A stretch of DNA of 64,000 nt from Palaemon carinicauda (GCF_036898095.1 NC_090767.1:25674449-25738448), one strand, 5' to 3'; shown: positions 32,960-44,034, counted from the stretch's first letter. Numbers and translations: made by a program. The notes: generated by a model not told the origin, from the letters alone.

Positions 32960-33487
32960 CTGGTCTAACCTCAGGCTCCTTAATGGACAAGTAGCAGAAG
33001 GTTGAGGGCATTGTTACCCGGTTTTAGTCTGCGTGAATGAAAAGATTTGTCTGGCCCTTATTCTTTTCTTCATCCTCATCTCCCTTGGAGAAAGATGCAT
33101 CCTGGGTTCTCTGCACAGCTGACCTCAAACCACTGCAGGTAACCATACTTCCTTGTGTTCCTAGTATTAAGTGTAATACTGTCATGTCCCCATACCCTGA
33201 CGAGGTGGTATTGGGAGAGTCCTAGCCTAGAATTCCATCTGAAGAACTCCAGGTCAAATTCCTAGGACGAGTCACTTCTTCACCTTCACACACAGCTTAT
33301 GTAGGCCGCAGCAGTTTCACAGCATGCTAGCGAGGCTCAGGGACTCCTTATTTCTTGAGTACTTACACACTCGAATATGGAGTCCCCGGGCAAAGACAAA
33401 GCCAGTATGGCAGGGACTTACAGCCCTTCCTAAGGGTTGAGTCACCCTATGTAAATAGCGTGGTTTGTATTTCAGTTACGGAACAAA
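32960..33487 (+). other. DIRS copy A 3' tail
   Basis: Non-coding, conserved in the tails at 38110-38634 (+), 27480-27011 (-) and 17640-17135 (-). Shared phrases are GGTTGAGGGCATTGTTACCC, CTTCATCCTC, CCCCATACCCTGACGAGGTG and the terminal TTTGTATTTCAGTTACGGAA. This end is an inverted counterpart of the left terminal sequence of copy C near 54960. Confidence 0.8.
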
Positions 33488-33799
33488 TGACAAATTCGTA
33501 GATAATTAGTATTTTTCCTAACTATACAAACCTTAGCTATTTAATCAAATTTGCCCGCCAGCCCTGTCCCCCTTTGAAGTCCTACCTCTAAGCAAAGTGA
33601 AACATTCACTAGTGTGTGAGAGTGGGGGGGGGTAAGTAAGCTACCCCTCACTAACCCCCACTGACTAGCGGTGGGGTAGGAAACCCTCGTTAAAATTCTA
33701 ATGGCTCGTCATTTCAGCTACGCCGAAGTAATTACCCTATGTAAATAGCTAAGGTTTGTATAGTTAGGAAAAATACAAATTATCTACGAATTTGTCATG
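33488..33799. repeat. DIRS-associated foldback module 3
   Basis: The best preserved of five. The left arm (33488-33545, starting ATGACAAATTCGTAGATAAT) is complementary, with few mismatches, to the right arm (about 33742-33799, ending CTACGAATTTGTCAT). The arms are about 58 bp and enclose about 195 bases. An RNA or single strand of it could form a long hairpin. Confidence 0.9.
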
Positions 33800-34458
33800 T
33801 TCACACACTCATCTGCAGAGAAGACTTTTGGCAGATGAGCCAACTTCTCACTGGACAGCTCCAGGGTCAAGGTAGTCTTATCCAATCAAGAGGCAATGGG
33901 TTTGCATGAGCCCCTTCTGTGTTTTATAATGTTTGTTCTTCCTGGAGGGTGGGAGGTATCAATTTGGACAACATTTCAGATGAAAGGAAGTCTTTTGGGG
34001 CTAACACTTGCTGTTATATCTTCCGGGTAGTATCCGGAGCCTATTATGACCACAGCTGTGCCATTTGGTGCCTAGAGTTGTAAGCCTCCTGAAAAAAAAG
34101 CATCAATAAATGTCTGTATCCCCTTAAATGATGCTCTAGGTGCCCCACCAAAGTTACTGTATTTAGTCTCTGATAGACCCACAAGACTTTCAGGAGAGAT
34201 GACTCCTCTCCTGGTTTTAAATCTGATGTTTCTAAGTCATATATTTCCGTTGGATCTAAGGAATGAAATCCAAGACGGTCAATGGGAATGGGGGAGGAAT
34301 TGTCCGGATACACTACTCGAGCACGCTTGCTTAAGGGTTGAGCAGCAGGGTCAACGATTTTAGCACATTCTGGGACTTCTTTCCTCTCTCTCTCTGGACC
34401 TCTAGAACAGGAACAGAAGGAGGAGACTGCAATATGCGGTCACCTTCACTGTCAAGTC
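33800..34458 (-). mobile_element. DIRS family-b gag-like fragment, minus strand
   Basis: A paralogue of 53613-54262. A minus-strand frame of 89 residues (34313-34044) includes IPIDRLGFHSLDPTEIYDLE and VLWVYQRLNTVTLVGHLEHH. No catalytic motif is present. It is linked to a DIRS because at 52434-54262 the same sequence lies upstream of a divergent DIRS RT on the same strand. It is labelled gag-like by position only. Confidence 0.5.
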
Positions 34459-35090
34459 CAGTGGCGGCTCTTGGCTAGAATTAATTGGAGTTGCTTCAGA
34501 ATATCTTTAGCTTCTGTTTTAATATTGTGCTAAAGAAAACAGAGGTATAAGAAAATTTACTGAGAAACTTGATAAAATCCTAAAAGAAAAAAATCAAATT
34601 TTTCTTTACTTACTATAACTAAAATTGTTACTGTTCAGACTTGAACCTTTCATTTAAAAATTAAATTTTTTATTGTTTTTATTCACACTAAAAAATCAAT
34701 AATTTTCTCTTGATCTCTGGATGACAACCGAGGAAATTTTTTCTCCAATTAAGACACTACCAAGTGCATTTAGTCTTTCTGAATTCATAGTGTGCTTCTT
34801 AGAAAAGTTTTTTTTTTGGCTTTTGGTGTTGAAATGCAGTATTGTGCCTTTGATGTATTCATGGGAATTGTCAAGAGAATCAAAAAAAGTTGTAAAAGAA
34901 CAAAATAAAATAGATTACATAGAAATGGAATAATAGTATAACTACTCTCTTCATCAAATTCAAGAATATGATTTTCTAGCACATCACATGTGGAGTAGAA
35001 AAGAAATAACTACCTTCCACCAACATACCACTATCGGCACTGCAGAAGTCAAGTGCATTCTCTCCCTCTTGGCCTCGCATTCAGCTTCCT
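34459..35090 (-). mobile_element. hAT transposon 3' end with dimerisation domain, minus strand
   Basis: CAGTGGCGGCTCTTGG at 34459 resembles the terminal repeat of hAT elements. On the minus strand, about 34982-34700, LENHILEFDEESS is followed by LILLTIPMNTSKAQ, KKKTFLRSTL and a decayed NSERLNALGSVLIGEK segment, the hAT C-terminal dimerisation region (normally xLLTIPVT..xAERSFS). The catalytic part is absent. The other terminus was not found. The same fragment occurs at 54263-54935. Confidence 0.75.
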
Positions 35091-35094
35091 ATGT

Positions 35095-35695
35095 GCAAAC
35101 AGCCAAGAAAAGGTAGGTGATAGAGATCCTCAATCAAGTAAAGGACGTGAAGTATGCCATGCAGACTACTTAGTGGCTGGACCTTTGGTTAGGACCATTG
35201 GGAATCCTGGTACAGACTGAGGACTTCTCCAAGGAAAGTACCAGGAAGGCGATTGAAACCGTTCTCCTCTTGTGGACTAGGACAATAGAGTTCCTCTCCC
35301 ACCAAGTATCGAAATTGTGGGCCAATACCATTCTCACGCGCAGGAAATCGGTATCCGAGACGTCCCATTACAAATTCCCTGATGCCTAGATCGCAAGGCT
35401 CTGGAACTCCGTTCTCAAGGGTTCCTTGTTGTTTGAGCCAAGGGATGTCGAGCAGGCTGCAGAGAGGTGGAGGAAGTTCCACCAGGACACTCTCCTCCAT
35501 AGGGCCCTAACATCCCACCCCTACAGACCACCAGCTCCTCCGCAGCCCAAACAGCCCAAAGCCTCGATGAGCAAATTGGCAACGAAAAATAGATGCGTCT
35601 AAGAAGCCCTTTCCATCCAAGGACAAAAAAGGCTCAAAGTCCCCCATGGGAGGAAAACGTCCTAGGAGCAGCGGCTGTGGCTACAAACGTTGGAC
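35095..35695 (+). pseudogene. DIRS copy B gag, C-terminal part
   Basis: WLDLWLGPLGILVQTEDFSK, then ESTRKAIETVLLLWTRTIEF and LSHQVSKLWANTILTRRKSV, interrupted near 35388 by a stop. The basic tail (KKPFPSKDKKGSKSP region) is frameshifted. It ends near the pol start segment RWKQLWADPWTVSMIRSGYR at about 35745. Confidence 0.75.
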
Positions 35696-35842
35696 TAGGC
35701 GATCCCCCTGCTTGTCCACCAGTAGGGATATGCCTGCAAAGTTGCTGGGACAGGTGGAAGCAACTCTGGGCTGATCCCTGGACAGTCTCCATGATTCGTT
35801 CAGGGTATCGCATCTCGTTCATTTCATCTTCTCCTCTGCCAT

Positions 35843-36611
35843 GATAGATTCATTTGCAGTGGGATCAGCAAGGGGGCTAGCCCTTCAGGCAGAAGTCCAG
35901 ACCATGTTGCAGAAGGGCGCTCTCCAGGAGGTCCTCGATGACTCTCCAGGCTTCTTCAGTCGTTTCTTTCTAGCGAAAAAGATGTCTGGAGGCTGGAAAC
36001 TAGTCATTGACCTCTAGGCTCTTAACAACTTTGTCAAACAGACTTCGTTTAGCTTGGAGATGGCAGACATAGGCAGACAAGTGATAAGACCACAGGAATT
36101 CATGTGCGCACTGGACCTAAAGGCCGCATACTTCCAGATCCAAATCGATCCGTCTTCAAGGAAATATCTAAGATTCAGCCCAGACAATAGGAAATACCAG
36201 TTCAAGGTACTGTGCTTCGGTCTTTCCACAGCATCCCAAGTCTTCACCAGAATCTTCACCCTAGTGTCATACTTGGTTCACAGGAGTGGCATCAGTCTCC
36301 TTCGTTATCTGGACGACTGGCCGATCCTAGCAAACTCGGTGGCAACCCTTCTTCAGCACCGAGACAAACTTCTGAGGCTTTGCCAAGATCTGGGGATCAT
36401 GGTAATCTTCGAGAAGTCCACCCTGCTTCCCACTCTAAGACTGGTATACCTAGGAATGACTTTAGATACCAATCTCCACAAAGCCTTCCCATCAGACGAC
36501 AGGATAATGAGGCTGAGAAAGGTCACAAGACCCTTATCCTCAGTCGAAAAGAACTCACAACCCAGAAGTGGGTATATGTCTTCGGACACCTATCATCCTT
36601 GGATCGTCTAG
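35843..36611 (+). pseudogene. DIRS copy B reverse transcriptase
   Basis: One continuous frame with a single TAG at 36015. It reads IDSFAVGSARGLALQAEVQT, FFSRFFLAKKMSGGWKLVID, stop, FVKQTSFSLEMADIGRQVIR, MCALDLKAAYFQIQIDPSSR (catalytic Asp), KYQFKVLCFGLSTASQVFTR, then LLRYLDDWPILANSVATLLQ with the catalytic pair, FEKSTLLPTLRLVYLGMTLD and FPSDDRIMRLRKVTR. This is the best preserved DIRS RT of the window. The frame closes at 36611. Confidence 0.9.
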
Positions 36612-36639
36612 ATCCCAACGGCCGCCTTAGGATTTGATC

Positions 36640-37600
36640 CCTCCTGTGGTGACTCAAGTCCAATTGGAATCAGGCTTTTGATTCCTCGTACATTCTGATC
36701 CCCATTGGACCAGTGGAACGGACGCACCTCGATTGGTGGGTGGCAGACGAGAACCTGTGGAGGGGCGTAGGTCTTCTCTTCGTCCCCCTGGACTTGATGC
36801 TGTTTTCAGACTCATTAAAAGAAGGCTGGGGGCCCCGTATGCTGCACCACACAATCTCAGCCCTTTGGTCAGAGTCTGAAAAGTACCTCCACACAAATCT
36901 CTTGTAGATAAAGGCCTTCTTTCTGGCCCTTCAACAGTTCCATCAGTTCCTGGTGGGCCACTCAGTGTTGGTGATGAGTGATAAGACCACTGTGCTGGCT
37001 TACATCAACAAACAAGGAGGTACTTTTTTGCAGCCCCTATCCCATCTAGCAGTAGAGATACTGAGATGTGCCGAAGTTCTCTCGGTACAACTATCAGCCC
37101 GTTTCATTCCAGGCAAGAGGAATGTACATGCCGACAATCTGACCAGAGCATCTTAGATGGTGAGTACCGAGTGGTCTTTGGATCATCTAGTCTCCTGCTT
37201 CATTCCAGGCAAGAGGAATGTGCTTGCCGACAATCTGACCAGAGCATCTCAGATAGTGAGTACCAGTGGTCTTTGGGTCATCTAGTCCCCAACAAAGTCC
37301 TGATTTTCTAGGGTTCTCTGACTATTAATCTATTGGCAACGGCCCGAACCCCAAGGCTCTCTGGGAACAACAGTGGGACAACATCATTATTTACTCCTCT
37401 CCCCCTTTTTTTTTGGTGAGAAGGGTACTCAACTAGGCCAGAACTTCGGTCAACCTCTCAGTGACCCTCATAGCTCCGCTACGGCAGCATGCGGAATGGT
37501 TCCCGGACCTTCTGCAACTCCTGACAGAGCCTCCAAGAAAACTCCCTCCATAACATGGTCTACTCAAACAATCACACGTCATCTACCACAAAACCATAAC
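36640..37600 (+). pseudogene. DIRS copy B RNase H and methyltransferase-like remnant
   Basis: The RNase H frame reads THLDWWVADENLWRGVGLLF, LMLFSDSLKEGWGPRML (the usual Ala-Ser after FSD altered), a TAG at 36905, KAFFLALQQFHQFLVGHSVL, VMSDKTTVLAYINKQGG and ARFIPGKRNVHADNLTRAS. A 96-base tandem duplication (37103-37300) repeats FIPGKRNV. Beyond it the methyltransferase-like segment survives only in part. Confidence 0.85.
37103..37300 (+). repeat. Tandem duplication, 96 bp, within DIRS copy B RNase H
   Basis: TTCATTCCAGGCAAGAGGAA begins at 37103 and 37199. Each is followed by GCCGACAATCTGACCAGAGC and GAGTACC(GA)GTGGTCTTTG. Copies A and C have one. Confidence 0.9.
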
Positions 37601-37609
37601 TTCATGCCT

Positions 37610-38110
37610 GGAGACTATCCATTATCTCCTCACTTAGAGAGGATTTTCACAAGTTGCGAGTAGGATGTCTGGATACCTGCGGAAGGTAACGTTCAGCTTC
37701 GTCCCTGAGTTTGTTGTCAAGACTCAGAATCCATGGGTGTCGGATCCTAGATTTGACTTCTTCCTGATAACGAGTTTCCGCTCTGAAAGAGATGACCCAG
37801 ATCATCTGTTACTCTGCCCAGTAAGAAGTTTGAGGGAGGAACAAGAAGAGGATCACCTAAAAGACCATTTCTGCATGGATTCACAGGGTCATAGATCATG
37901 CCCTGAATCCAGATCCTCCTCATGTTGTCCCAGAGTCAACGATGTCACGGGCATAGCTATGTCCCTGTCCTTTAAAAGGAAATACACCGTGGCATAGGTT
38001 CTACAAGTTGGGTTTGAAAGTGCTAGAAGACTTTCACAGCCCATTACATACAAGACGTGACCCACAGGAGACTTGATACGTTCTCAATCGGCCCTGTGGT
38101 GGCTGCACAA
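37610..38110 (+). pseudogene. DIRS copy B tyrosine recombinase, deleted
   Basis: MSGYLRK (end of the SAM-like region) is joined directly to VTFSFVPEFVVKTQNPW. This removes roughly 470 bases that in copy A hold the rest of the N-terminal domain and the first catalytic Arg. LLLCPVRSL survives. The HxxR box is altered (DVTG where copy A has HVRG). The Tyr segment QPITYKT is out of frame. Inactive. Confidence 0.85.
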
Positions 38111-38525
38111 CATCTGGTTTAATACCTCAAGCTCCTTGTTGGATAAGTAGCAGAGGTTTGAAGGCACTGTTACCCAGTTTTAGTCTGCTTGAAGGAAAAG
38201 GAATTACTGGCTCTCTTTTTTTCTTCATCCTCCCCTCTCTAGGGGAAAGCCGCATCCTGGGTTCTCTGCTCAAGCTGACCTCAACTACTGCAGGTAAACC
38301 ATGCTCCCTTTTGTACCTAGAATTATGTCAATAATGTTGTATCCCCATACCCTGGCAAGGTGGTATTGGGAACGTCTTTGGTAACTCTGTTATTTCCTAC
38401 AAAAGACTTGGATTAACTTTTGCCTTGACAGTCAAACTGCTTATATCTCATCTCTCAGCTTGTGTAGGTATGCAAGGTTTAGCGAGGTGTTCGGGTCTAC
38501 TGTACTTATTTTTTGTACTGACCTC

Positions 38526-38550
38526 AAAAAAAAAAAAAAAAAAAAAAAAA
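38526..38550. repeat. A homopolymer run (25 A) in the DIRS copy B tail
   Basis: 25 consecutive A inside the DIRS 3' tail. Copy A and the inverted tail at 27011-27480 have no such run at the corresponding place. Confidence 0.9.
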
Positions 38551-38634
38551 GATAGGTTGGCAAGGACATTCACCCTCCTAATGGGTGAGTCACCCCTAAT
38601 AAATAGCATTGCTTTGTATGTCAGTTACGGAACA

Positions 38635-38952
38635 AATGACAAATTTGCAGATCATTTTTATTTTTCCTAACAATACAAACCTTTAGCTATATATACAAAC
38701 TTAACCGCTGACCCTCTCCCCCTTGAAGTCTTACCTCCAAGCAAAGTGAGCTCAGTCACAGGTGTGTGAGTGAAGTGGGCTGCTAGCTACCTACCCTAAC
38801 CTCGCTAACTAGCAGAATGGGTTGTTAAATCTCACTAAATTTTAATGGCTCGTCCTTTCATTTTCGTCGAAAGTAATGCCCCTAATAAATAGCTAAAGGT
38901 TTGTACCGTTAGGAAAAATAAAAACTAAAACTATCTCCAAAATTGTCATAGT
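38635..38952. repeat. DIRS-associated foldback module 4
   Basis: The left arm ATGACAAATTTGCAGATCAT with TTTTTCCTAACAATACAAAC is complementary to the right arm GTTAGGAAAAATA...ATTGTCAT near 38913-38950. Interior phrases CACAGGTGTGTGAGTGAAGT and GCTAACTAGC are shared with the other modules, in inverted order. Confidence 0.82.
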
Positions 38953-38999
38953 TTTCTCATAAACTAAAGGATGGCTTCTGGCATTAAGCTTGAGGAATA

Positions 39000-40150
39000 T
39001 ATATTGTACAAGTATAAAGAAAGAATTAAAGAAAATATTTTTATATTGAATGATATCAATAATATCAAGTGAAAATTAGGGGTACTGCATTTCCATGGTG
39101 TCTGTACACGAGCCACAACTGGTCAAGTCGTCGGTAAAATGGGTCAGGAATAGTTTGACATCTGACAAAGCGAAGGTGTTGTCTAAATCAATAGGGACAA
39201 GTCAATCTTCCCACGTGACACGATCACTATGATTTAGAAAGGCGCTCATATCTAACGGTAATAGGTTCCAAGCTATTAGATTAGGGAACCATCATTAAAA
39301 AGGGGTACAGGTTATTGCCTGTCAGTGCTGTTTCATGGCTACAACTTGAAAGTCTGAAGGGACAGATGCATCCAAAGGCTAATGGGTCCAAGATCAGGGT
39401 GGTGGGATCCATTCCCAAACAGGCAACACATCATCATCCTCCACAAAAACAGCAATAGAAGTGTCCTGACAGAAAGACAGGCACCCTTTTGAATCAGGGC
39501 AAGCCTGAACGGAGTGAGGGTGCAATTCATGTGGGTGAGGGGGAAGGCAAGGTGATCCCCTGAACAGCAGAATGGCAGACGTGCATCTCGTTCCCTTACC
39601 TTGTGAGATGGGGGAGACACCAGCCATCTTCAACTATCGCACTACTTGCACATGGTCTGAGTAGGGACATCATGACGCTGATCCTTTCAATCCCTGTTTT
39701 CCTTGTCCTTAGCCTTTGATGTAACGATATCTTTCTATGAGTGAATAGTGTAAAGGGACCTCTTGGCGTAAGGTGGAAGCATAGGCCTCCTCGCTGATGA
39801 CAAGCATAATGACAAAAGTAAGAAAATAGGGCTAGGGTGAGCACTCAGGGGAGTCCTTCAGCAACAGCACTGGTGATGCAGGAGATTAATAACCAGAAAA
39901 CACTCAATTCAACCCCTGATCAAAAACAAAAACCTGAACATAAGAAGCCAAGGGACGAGGAGGTGAAGGCCACGGCATGACTGAATGCTTCTCAGCCAGC
40001 GTGTGGCGAGTTTTCAGACAGCATGCAGCGAGCAACAGTCTGAGCTTAATGACTGGGGATAAAGATGCTGCAAGAGAATCAACCTCTCTGCTATGGAAGG
40101 TAGAAGAATCTCGTTGTCAAGGCAAACCTGATAGAACACCTAGTTGCCAT
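39000..40150 (-). mobile_element. DIRS-associated block, possibly gag, minus strand
   Basis: Third copy of the block described at 23475-24790 and 25500-26600. Minus-strand fragments include CHQRGGLCFHLTPRGPFTLF, HRKISLHQRLRTRKTGIERI and CCLFGNGSHHPDLGP. It lies between foldback modules 4 and 5. Frames are short and broken. Confidence 0.5.
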
Positions 40151-40218
40151 CCTTCATTATCTCATCCTGTGGAAGACTTGAGAACAAAGGTGCAGGGAGA
40201 ATTTCAAGTTTTGGAAAA

Positions 40219-40490
40219 GGAGATATAATAAATTTGGAAATAATTTATATTTTTCTTCAAGATACAAACCTTGAGCTCTTTATAGGGAATATGCTTCTGC
40301 AAAGCTTCCCACCGCTAGTTAGCGGGGTGGGTGGTAGACTGGCCACTACGCTCACACACTCACCTTTGTTATACCATCACTTAATATTGTAGGCAGGAAT
40401 TGCAGGTGGCTTGGTGATGGCCGGACAAATCTGAAAAAAAGCTTAAGGTTTGTATAGTTAGGAAAAATACAAATAACTTCCAAATTTGTC
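40219..40490. repeat. DIRS-associated foldback module 5
   Basis: The left arm ATAAATTTGGAAATAATTTA and the right arm ATAACTTCCAAATTTGTC are imperfect complements. Interior phrases are CCGCTAGTTAGC and CTCACACACTCACC. It joins the inverted tail of DIRS copy D. Confidence 0.75.
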
Positions 40491-40687
40491 GTTTCCCGAC
40501 ACACTATACAAACCCTTTCGCTCTTTATAGGGAAGACTCACCCCTAGGAAGTGGGTGGAAGTTCTTAACCAATTGGCTGGATTTTGATTTTGGGTGTGCC
40601 TCCATGCTTTGCACAAGTTTATCAGAGAAATGCCCTGACACCTCGCTAAATTCTTTAGTATGTGCAAGAGTTCACAGCTTTGGCAGT
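40491..40687 (-). mobile_element. 3' tail of DIRS copy D (part outside the Tigger insertion)
   Basis: Inverted DIRS tail resembling 17135-17400. It is cut at 40689 by the Tigger transposon and continues at 51357. Confidence 0.7.
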
Positions 40688-41358
40688 TACAGTGAGCCCT
40701 CATTTATCACGGTAGATAGGTTCCAGACCCGACCGCGATAGGTGAAAATCCGTGAAGAAGTGACACCATATTTACCTATTTATTTAACATGTATATTCAG
40801 ACTTTTAAAACCTTCCCTTGTACGTAGTACTGTTAACAAACTACCCTTTAATGTACAGAACACTTAATGCATGTACTACAGTACCCTAAACTAAAACAGG
40901 CACAAATATTAAAGGCGATTTTATATCATGTGTTTCCTAAACACGCCAAAAAGCACGATAAAAAATGGCAACCAATGTTTTGTTTACGTTTATCTCTGAT
41001 CATAATGAAGAAACAAACGCATTTACACATCTGTGTATAGGTTTTTGCATCGATTATATTGATTATTCAGTACAGTATGTTGATTTTGTTATTACCAATT
41101 TTTTACTTAATTTTTCTTACGATTTCCAAATGAAATGTTTTTCTTTATGACGCCGCCTGAAACGACGGCGTCATAAAGTACGCTCAGTAAACAACCACGC
41201 TCAGTAAACAAAGAAGGCATTTAACGCGCATAATGAAAGTGATAAATAATGATATTACAGTAAAAGCTTTTAGAAAATATGTTATTACAAATATTATTTA
41301 CCGTATTTATATAAAATCATACAGTACATACTGTACGTGACAAAGCAGAAAAACAATT

Positions 41359-41361
<3 letters not shown>

Positions 41362-41436
<75 letters not shown>
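41362..41436. repeat. (GA)n microsatellite
   Basis: About 37 GA units in the 3' UTR region of the Tigger element. Confidence 0.97.
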
Positions 41437-41438
<2 letters not shown>

Positions 41439-41799
41439 GATTGTTTTACGTACGTAAATGTAAATTTTAAACAAAAAAAATATGATAGGTTACAACTTGT
41501 ATACTCTTCAGACTTTTAAAACCTTCCCTTTAACTTAATGCATACTAAACTAAAACAGGCACAAATATTAGAATGTTAGAATATTAAAGTAAAAAATAAA
41601 GATTGTTATTGTACTCACCACGAAAGAAGTTGAAGAAAAACTTGAATGATGATGGCGATGAATTTGCTGCACAGTAGAAATGATGATGATGAAGCTGATG
41701 ATGTCTTCTACTGTGCAGCCAATGATAGTATTTTACGTCTCTTCAGACGGAGGTGTCTTTTCCTGGGACACCTCTTCAACTTCTTCTTGGGAAACATCT

Positions 41800-43611
41800 T
41801 CAATTTTGTTCCGAAGGCGTACTAGCAGGAGGAACTGGCTCTTTTTTACGAGGCTGGAAGAACATTGTGATCGGAAGTTGCTGCCGCTGCTTCTTTTTTC
41901 ACTCGAAGAGCATTCTGTAGGGAGTCATGATGTCATCGATCTTGTTGCAGAATTGCATAGACAGAACCATATCCTCGTCCCACTCTTGCGACATTTCTTT
42001 CACCTCCTTCCCATGGTTGCAGAACTTGGCAAGCCGTTCTAATGTTAAGCCCGTTTCTTCGACATTTTCTTGGGTCTCTTCCTGTGTTTTGCTCTCTTCT
42101 TCACTGGCCGATTTCGTCAGGTCTTCTAGGTCTGCGTCAGTTAGCGGCTGGGAATGGCAGTCCAACAACTCGTCGACGTCTTCAGTCGTCATGTCGCCAA
42201 ACCCGTCGCCTCCAATTATCGCAGCCAACTGCACAGATTTGCGTATTGCAGAGTGTTGAATTTCGGACGGAGTAAATCCCTCGTCGTCGTAAACAATCTG
42301 GGGCCACAACTTCTTCCAGCTCGCATTAACGGTTGCAGGTTTCATTTCTTGCAGTGCCCTCTGAATGTTCTACAGGCACGTGGCTATGGTGTACTTCTGC
42401 CAGTACGCCTTCAAATTAAAATCTTCATCTTCATCTTCTTGGGCAGCATCCACACACGCAATGAGGTCCGCCAAGGTATTCTTCGTGTAGAGGGCCTTGA
42501 ATGCCCTGATAACCCCCAGGTCCATCGGTTGAATTAATGACGTGGTGTTGGGTGGCAGGAACTCAACCTGAATGTCCTCATGCGACAGGTCAGTTGCATG
42601 TCCACCAGCGTTATCCATAAGGAGGAGGATCTTGAATGGCAAGCCCTTCTCTAAGAGATATTTACTGACTTGCGGGATAAAACACTGGTAGAACCAGTTG
42701 GAGGTCAGCATCTTCGTAATCCATGCTTTTGGATTATGCATCCAGTACACGGGAAGGAGATTCTTATTATTATTTTTCAAAGCGCGAGGATTTTTCGACT
42801 TGTAAATAAGCCCCGGCTTTAGCAAAAATCCAGCAGCATTGCCACACATCACGAGGGTAACGCAATCCTTGAATGCTTTAAAGCCAGAGGCTTTGGCTTC
42901 TTCTTTGAATAGGAAAGTTCGCGACGGCATTCTCTTCCAAAACAAGCCGATCTCATCCATATTAAACACTTGTTCCGGCTTGTATCCACCTTCAGCGATA
43001 TTCTTGAACATCTCGTTCGCGTAAGTTTCAGCAGCGGCAGTGTCAGTGGAAGCAGCCTCGCCATGCAGGGAAACGCTTTTCAGGGCGAAGCGTTTCTGAA
43101 ACTTCGCGAACCATCCTTTGCTGGCGGAAAAACGTTGATTCTGAGGCTGGGAATCAGTGGATGTCCCTGGTTGAGGTTCATCTACATCATCATCTTCTTC
43201 AGCATGGTCACCATCGTTGTCTTGATGTTCCTTTGCCGCAAAATTCTCATACAAGCTCAAAGCCTTGGTTCGGATGGTGTTCGTATCCAAGGCTATGATC
43301 ATCTTCCGGCAGTAGGCAATCCACACTGCTAAAGCACCTTCTATGCGTACAATCGTTTTATTACGCGTGGTAACGACTCGCTTCGCTGATCTGCTAAAGG
43401 TGATGCTAGCCGTCTTTCTAATGTTCGCCTCGTCCTTCTTGATATAGCGAACGGTGGATTCATTCACTCCAAAATGGCGGGCTGCGCCCGCGTAACTTCT
43501 ACCTTCTTTTAACATATCGAGAAGCGTCGCCTTCTCAGCAATCGTCATCATCTTTCGGTGGCGTTTAGGCTCACTACCAGCCTTAGTAGAAGCAGAACGC
43601 TTGGGAGCCAT
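41800..43611 (-). pseudogene. Tigger-type transposase with two in-frame stops
   Basis: 603 codons in one frame from an ATG at 43611 to TGA at 41800, interrupted only by TAG at 42370 and TGA at 41899. Domains in order: a CENP-B-like N-terminal helix-turn-helix (TIAEKATLLDMLKEGRSYAG and VNESTVRYIKKDE), a second CENP-B-type DNA-binding domain (about residues 70-190, ending FSASKGWFAKFQKRF), and a DDE endonuclease with FNMDEIGLFWK (first Asp), LLLMDNAGGHA (second Asp) and LIQPMDLGVIRAFK (third Asp, the DD29-30D spacing of pogo/Tigger). After the second stop, ITMFFQPRKKEP is the usual short C-terminal tail. An acidic stretch (HAEEDDDVDEPQ) links the binding and catalytic parts. All three acidic residues are present, so this copy decayed only slightly. 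Confidence 0.93.
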
Positions 43612-43948
43612 TGTACAGTAGGGTTTAACAGAAAGTTCAACAAAAAGTTCAACCTAAAACAGTCACGCACAGCACAGATTAAAGTTCACAATAACGTAGC
43701 AACATCTACACAGCGATACAGCGGCAGACAAAGTGGCCGCGAAAAGATGCTGGAGGTTGGAGAAGCGGTCAAGACACCAATCACAGGCTAGATTACAAAA
43801 CTTGGGTTCTGATTCGTCATCTATCAGCGCTTGAACCAATCATAATCCGTCTTATATGCTACGTAGTGGTTACCAATTCAAAGTACAAGGTACCCTACAT
43901 ATACAGTACTGCTTTCCGTACGCTATTTTACGCTTGTTTTGTTGTAGG

Positions 43949-43952
<4 letters not shown>
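43612..43952 (-). other. Tigger 5' untranslated region (3' half of it)
   Basis: Upstream of the transposase start on the minus strand. No ORF. It includes a near-repeat AAAGTTCAACnAAAAGTTCAAC at about 43630 and runs into a CT tract. Confidence 0.5.
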
Positions 43953-44021
<69 letters not shown>

Positions 44022-44034
44022 CTGTTTTTGTTTC

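Larger units (their letters stand above)
27981..33487 (+). mobile_element. DIRS-like tyrosine-recombinase retrotransposon, copy A
   Basis: Order on the plus strand: gag C-terminus, a five-unit tandem array over the gag/pol junction, RT, RNase H, a methyltransferase-like segment, an overlapping tyrosine recombinase, a 3' tail and a terminal motif (CAGTTACGGAAC). DIRS elements integrate with a recombinase instead of an integrase and leave no target duplication. DIRS1-like elements are known from decapods. Several frameshifts and stops make this copy inactive. Confidence 0.92.
35095..38634 (+). mobile_element. DIRS-like retrotransposon, copy B
   Basis: Collinear with copies A and C: gag C-terminus, RT, RNase H, shortened methyltransferase-like segment, deleted recombinase, 3' tail. 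It contains a single copy of the gag/pol junction unit that is amplified five times in copy A. The left part of gag and the left terminus are missing; sequence switches from the hAT fragment to gag at about 35095. Confidence 0.9.
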
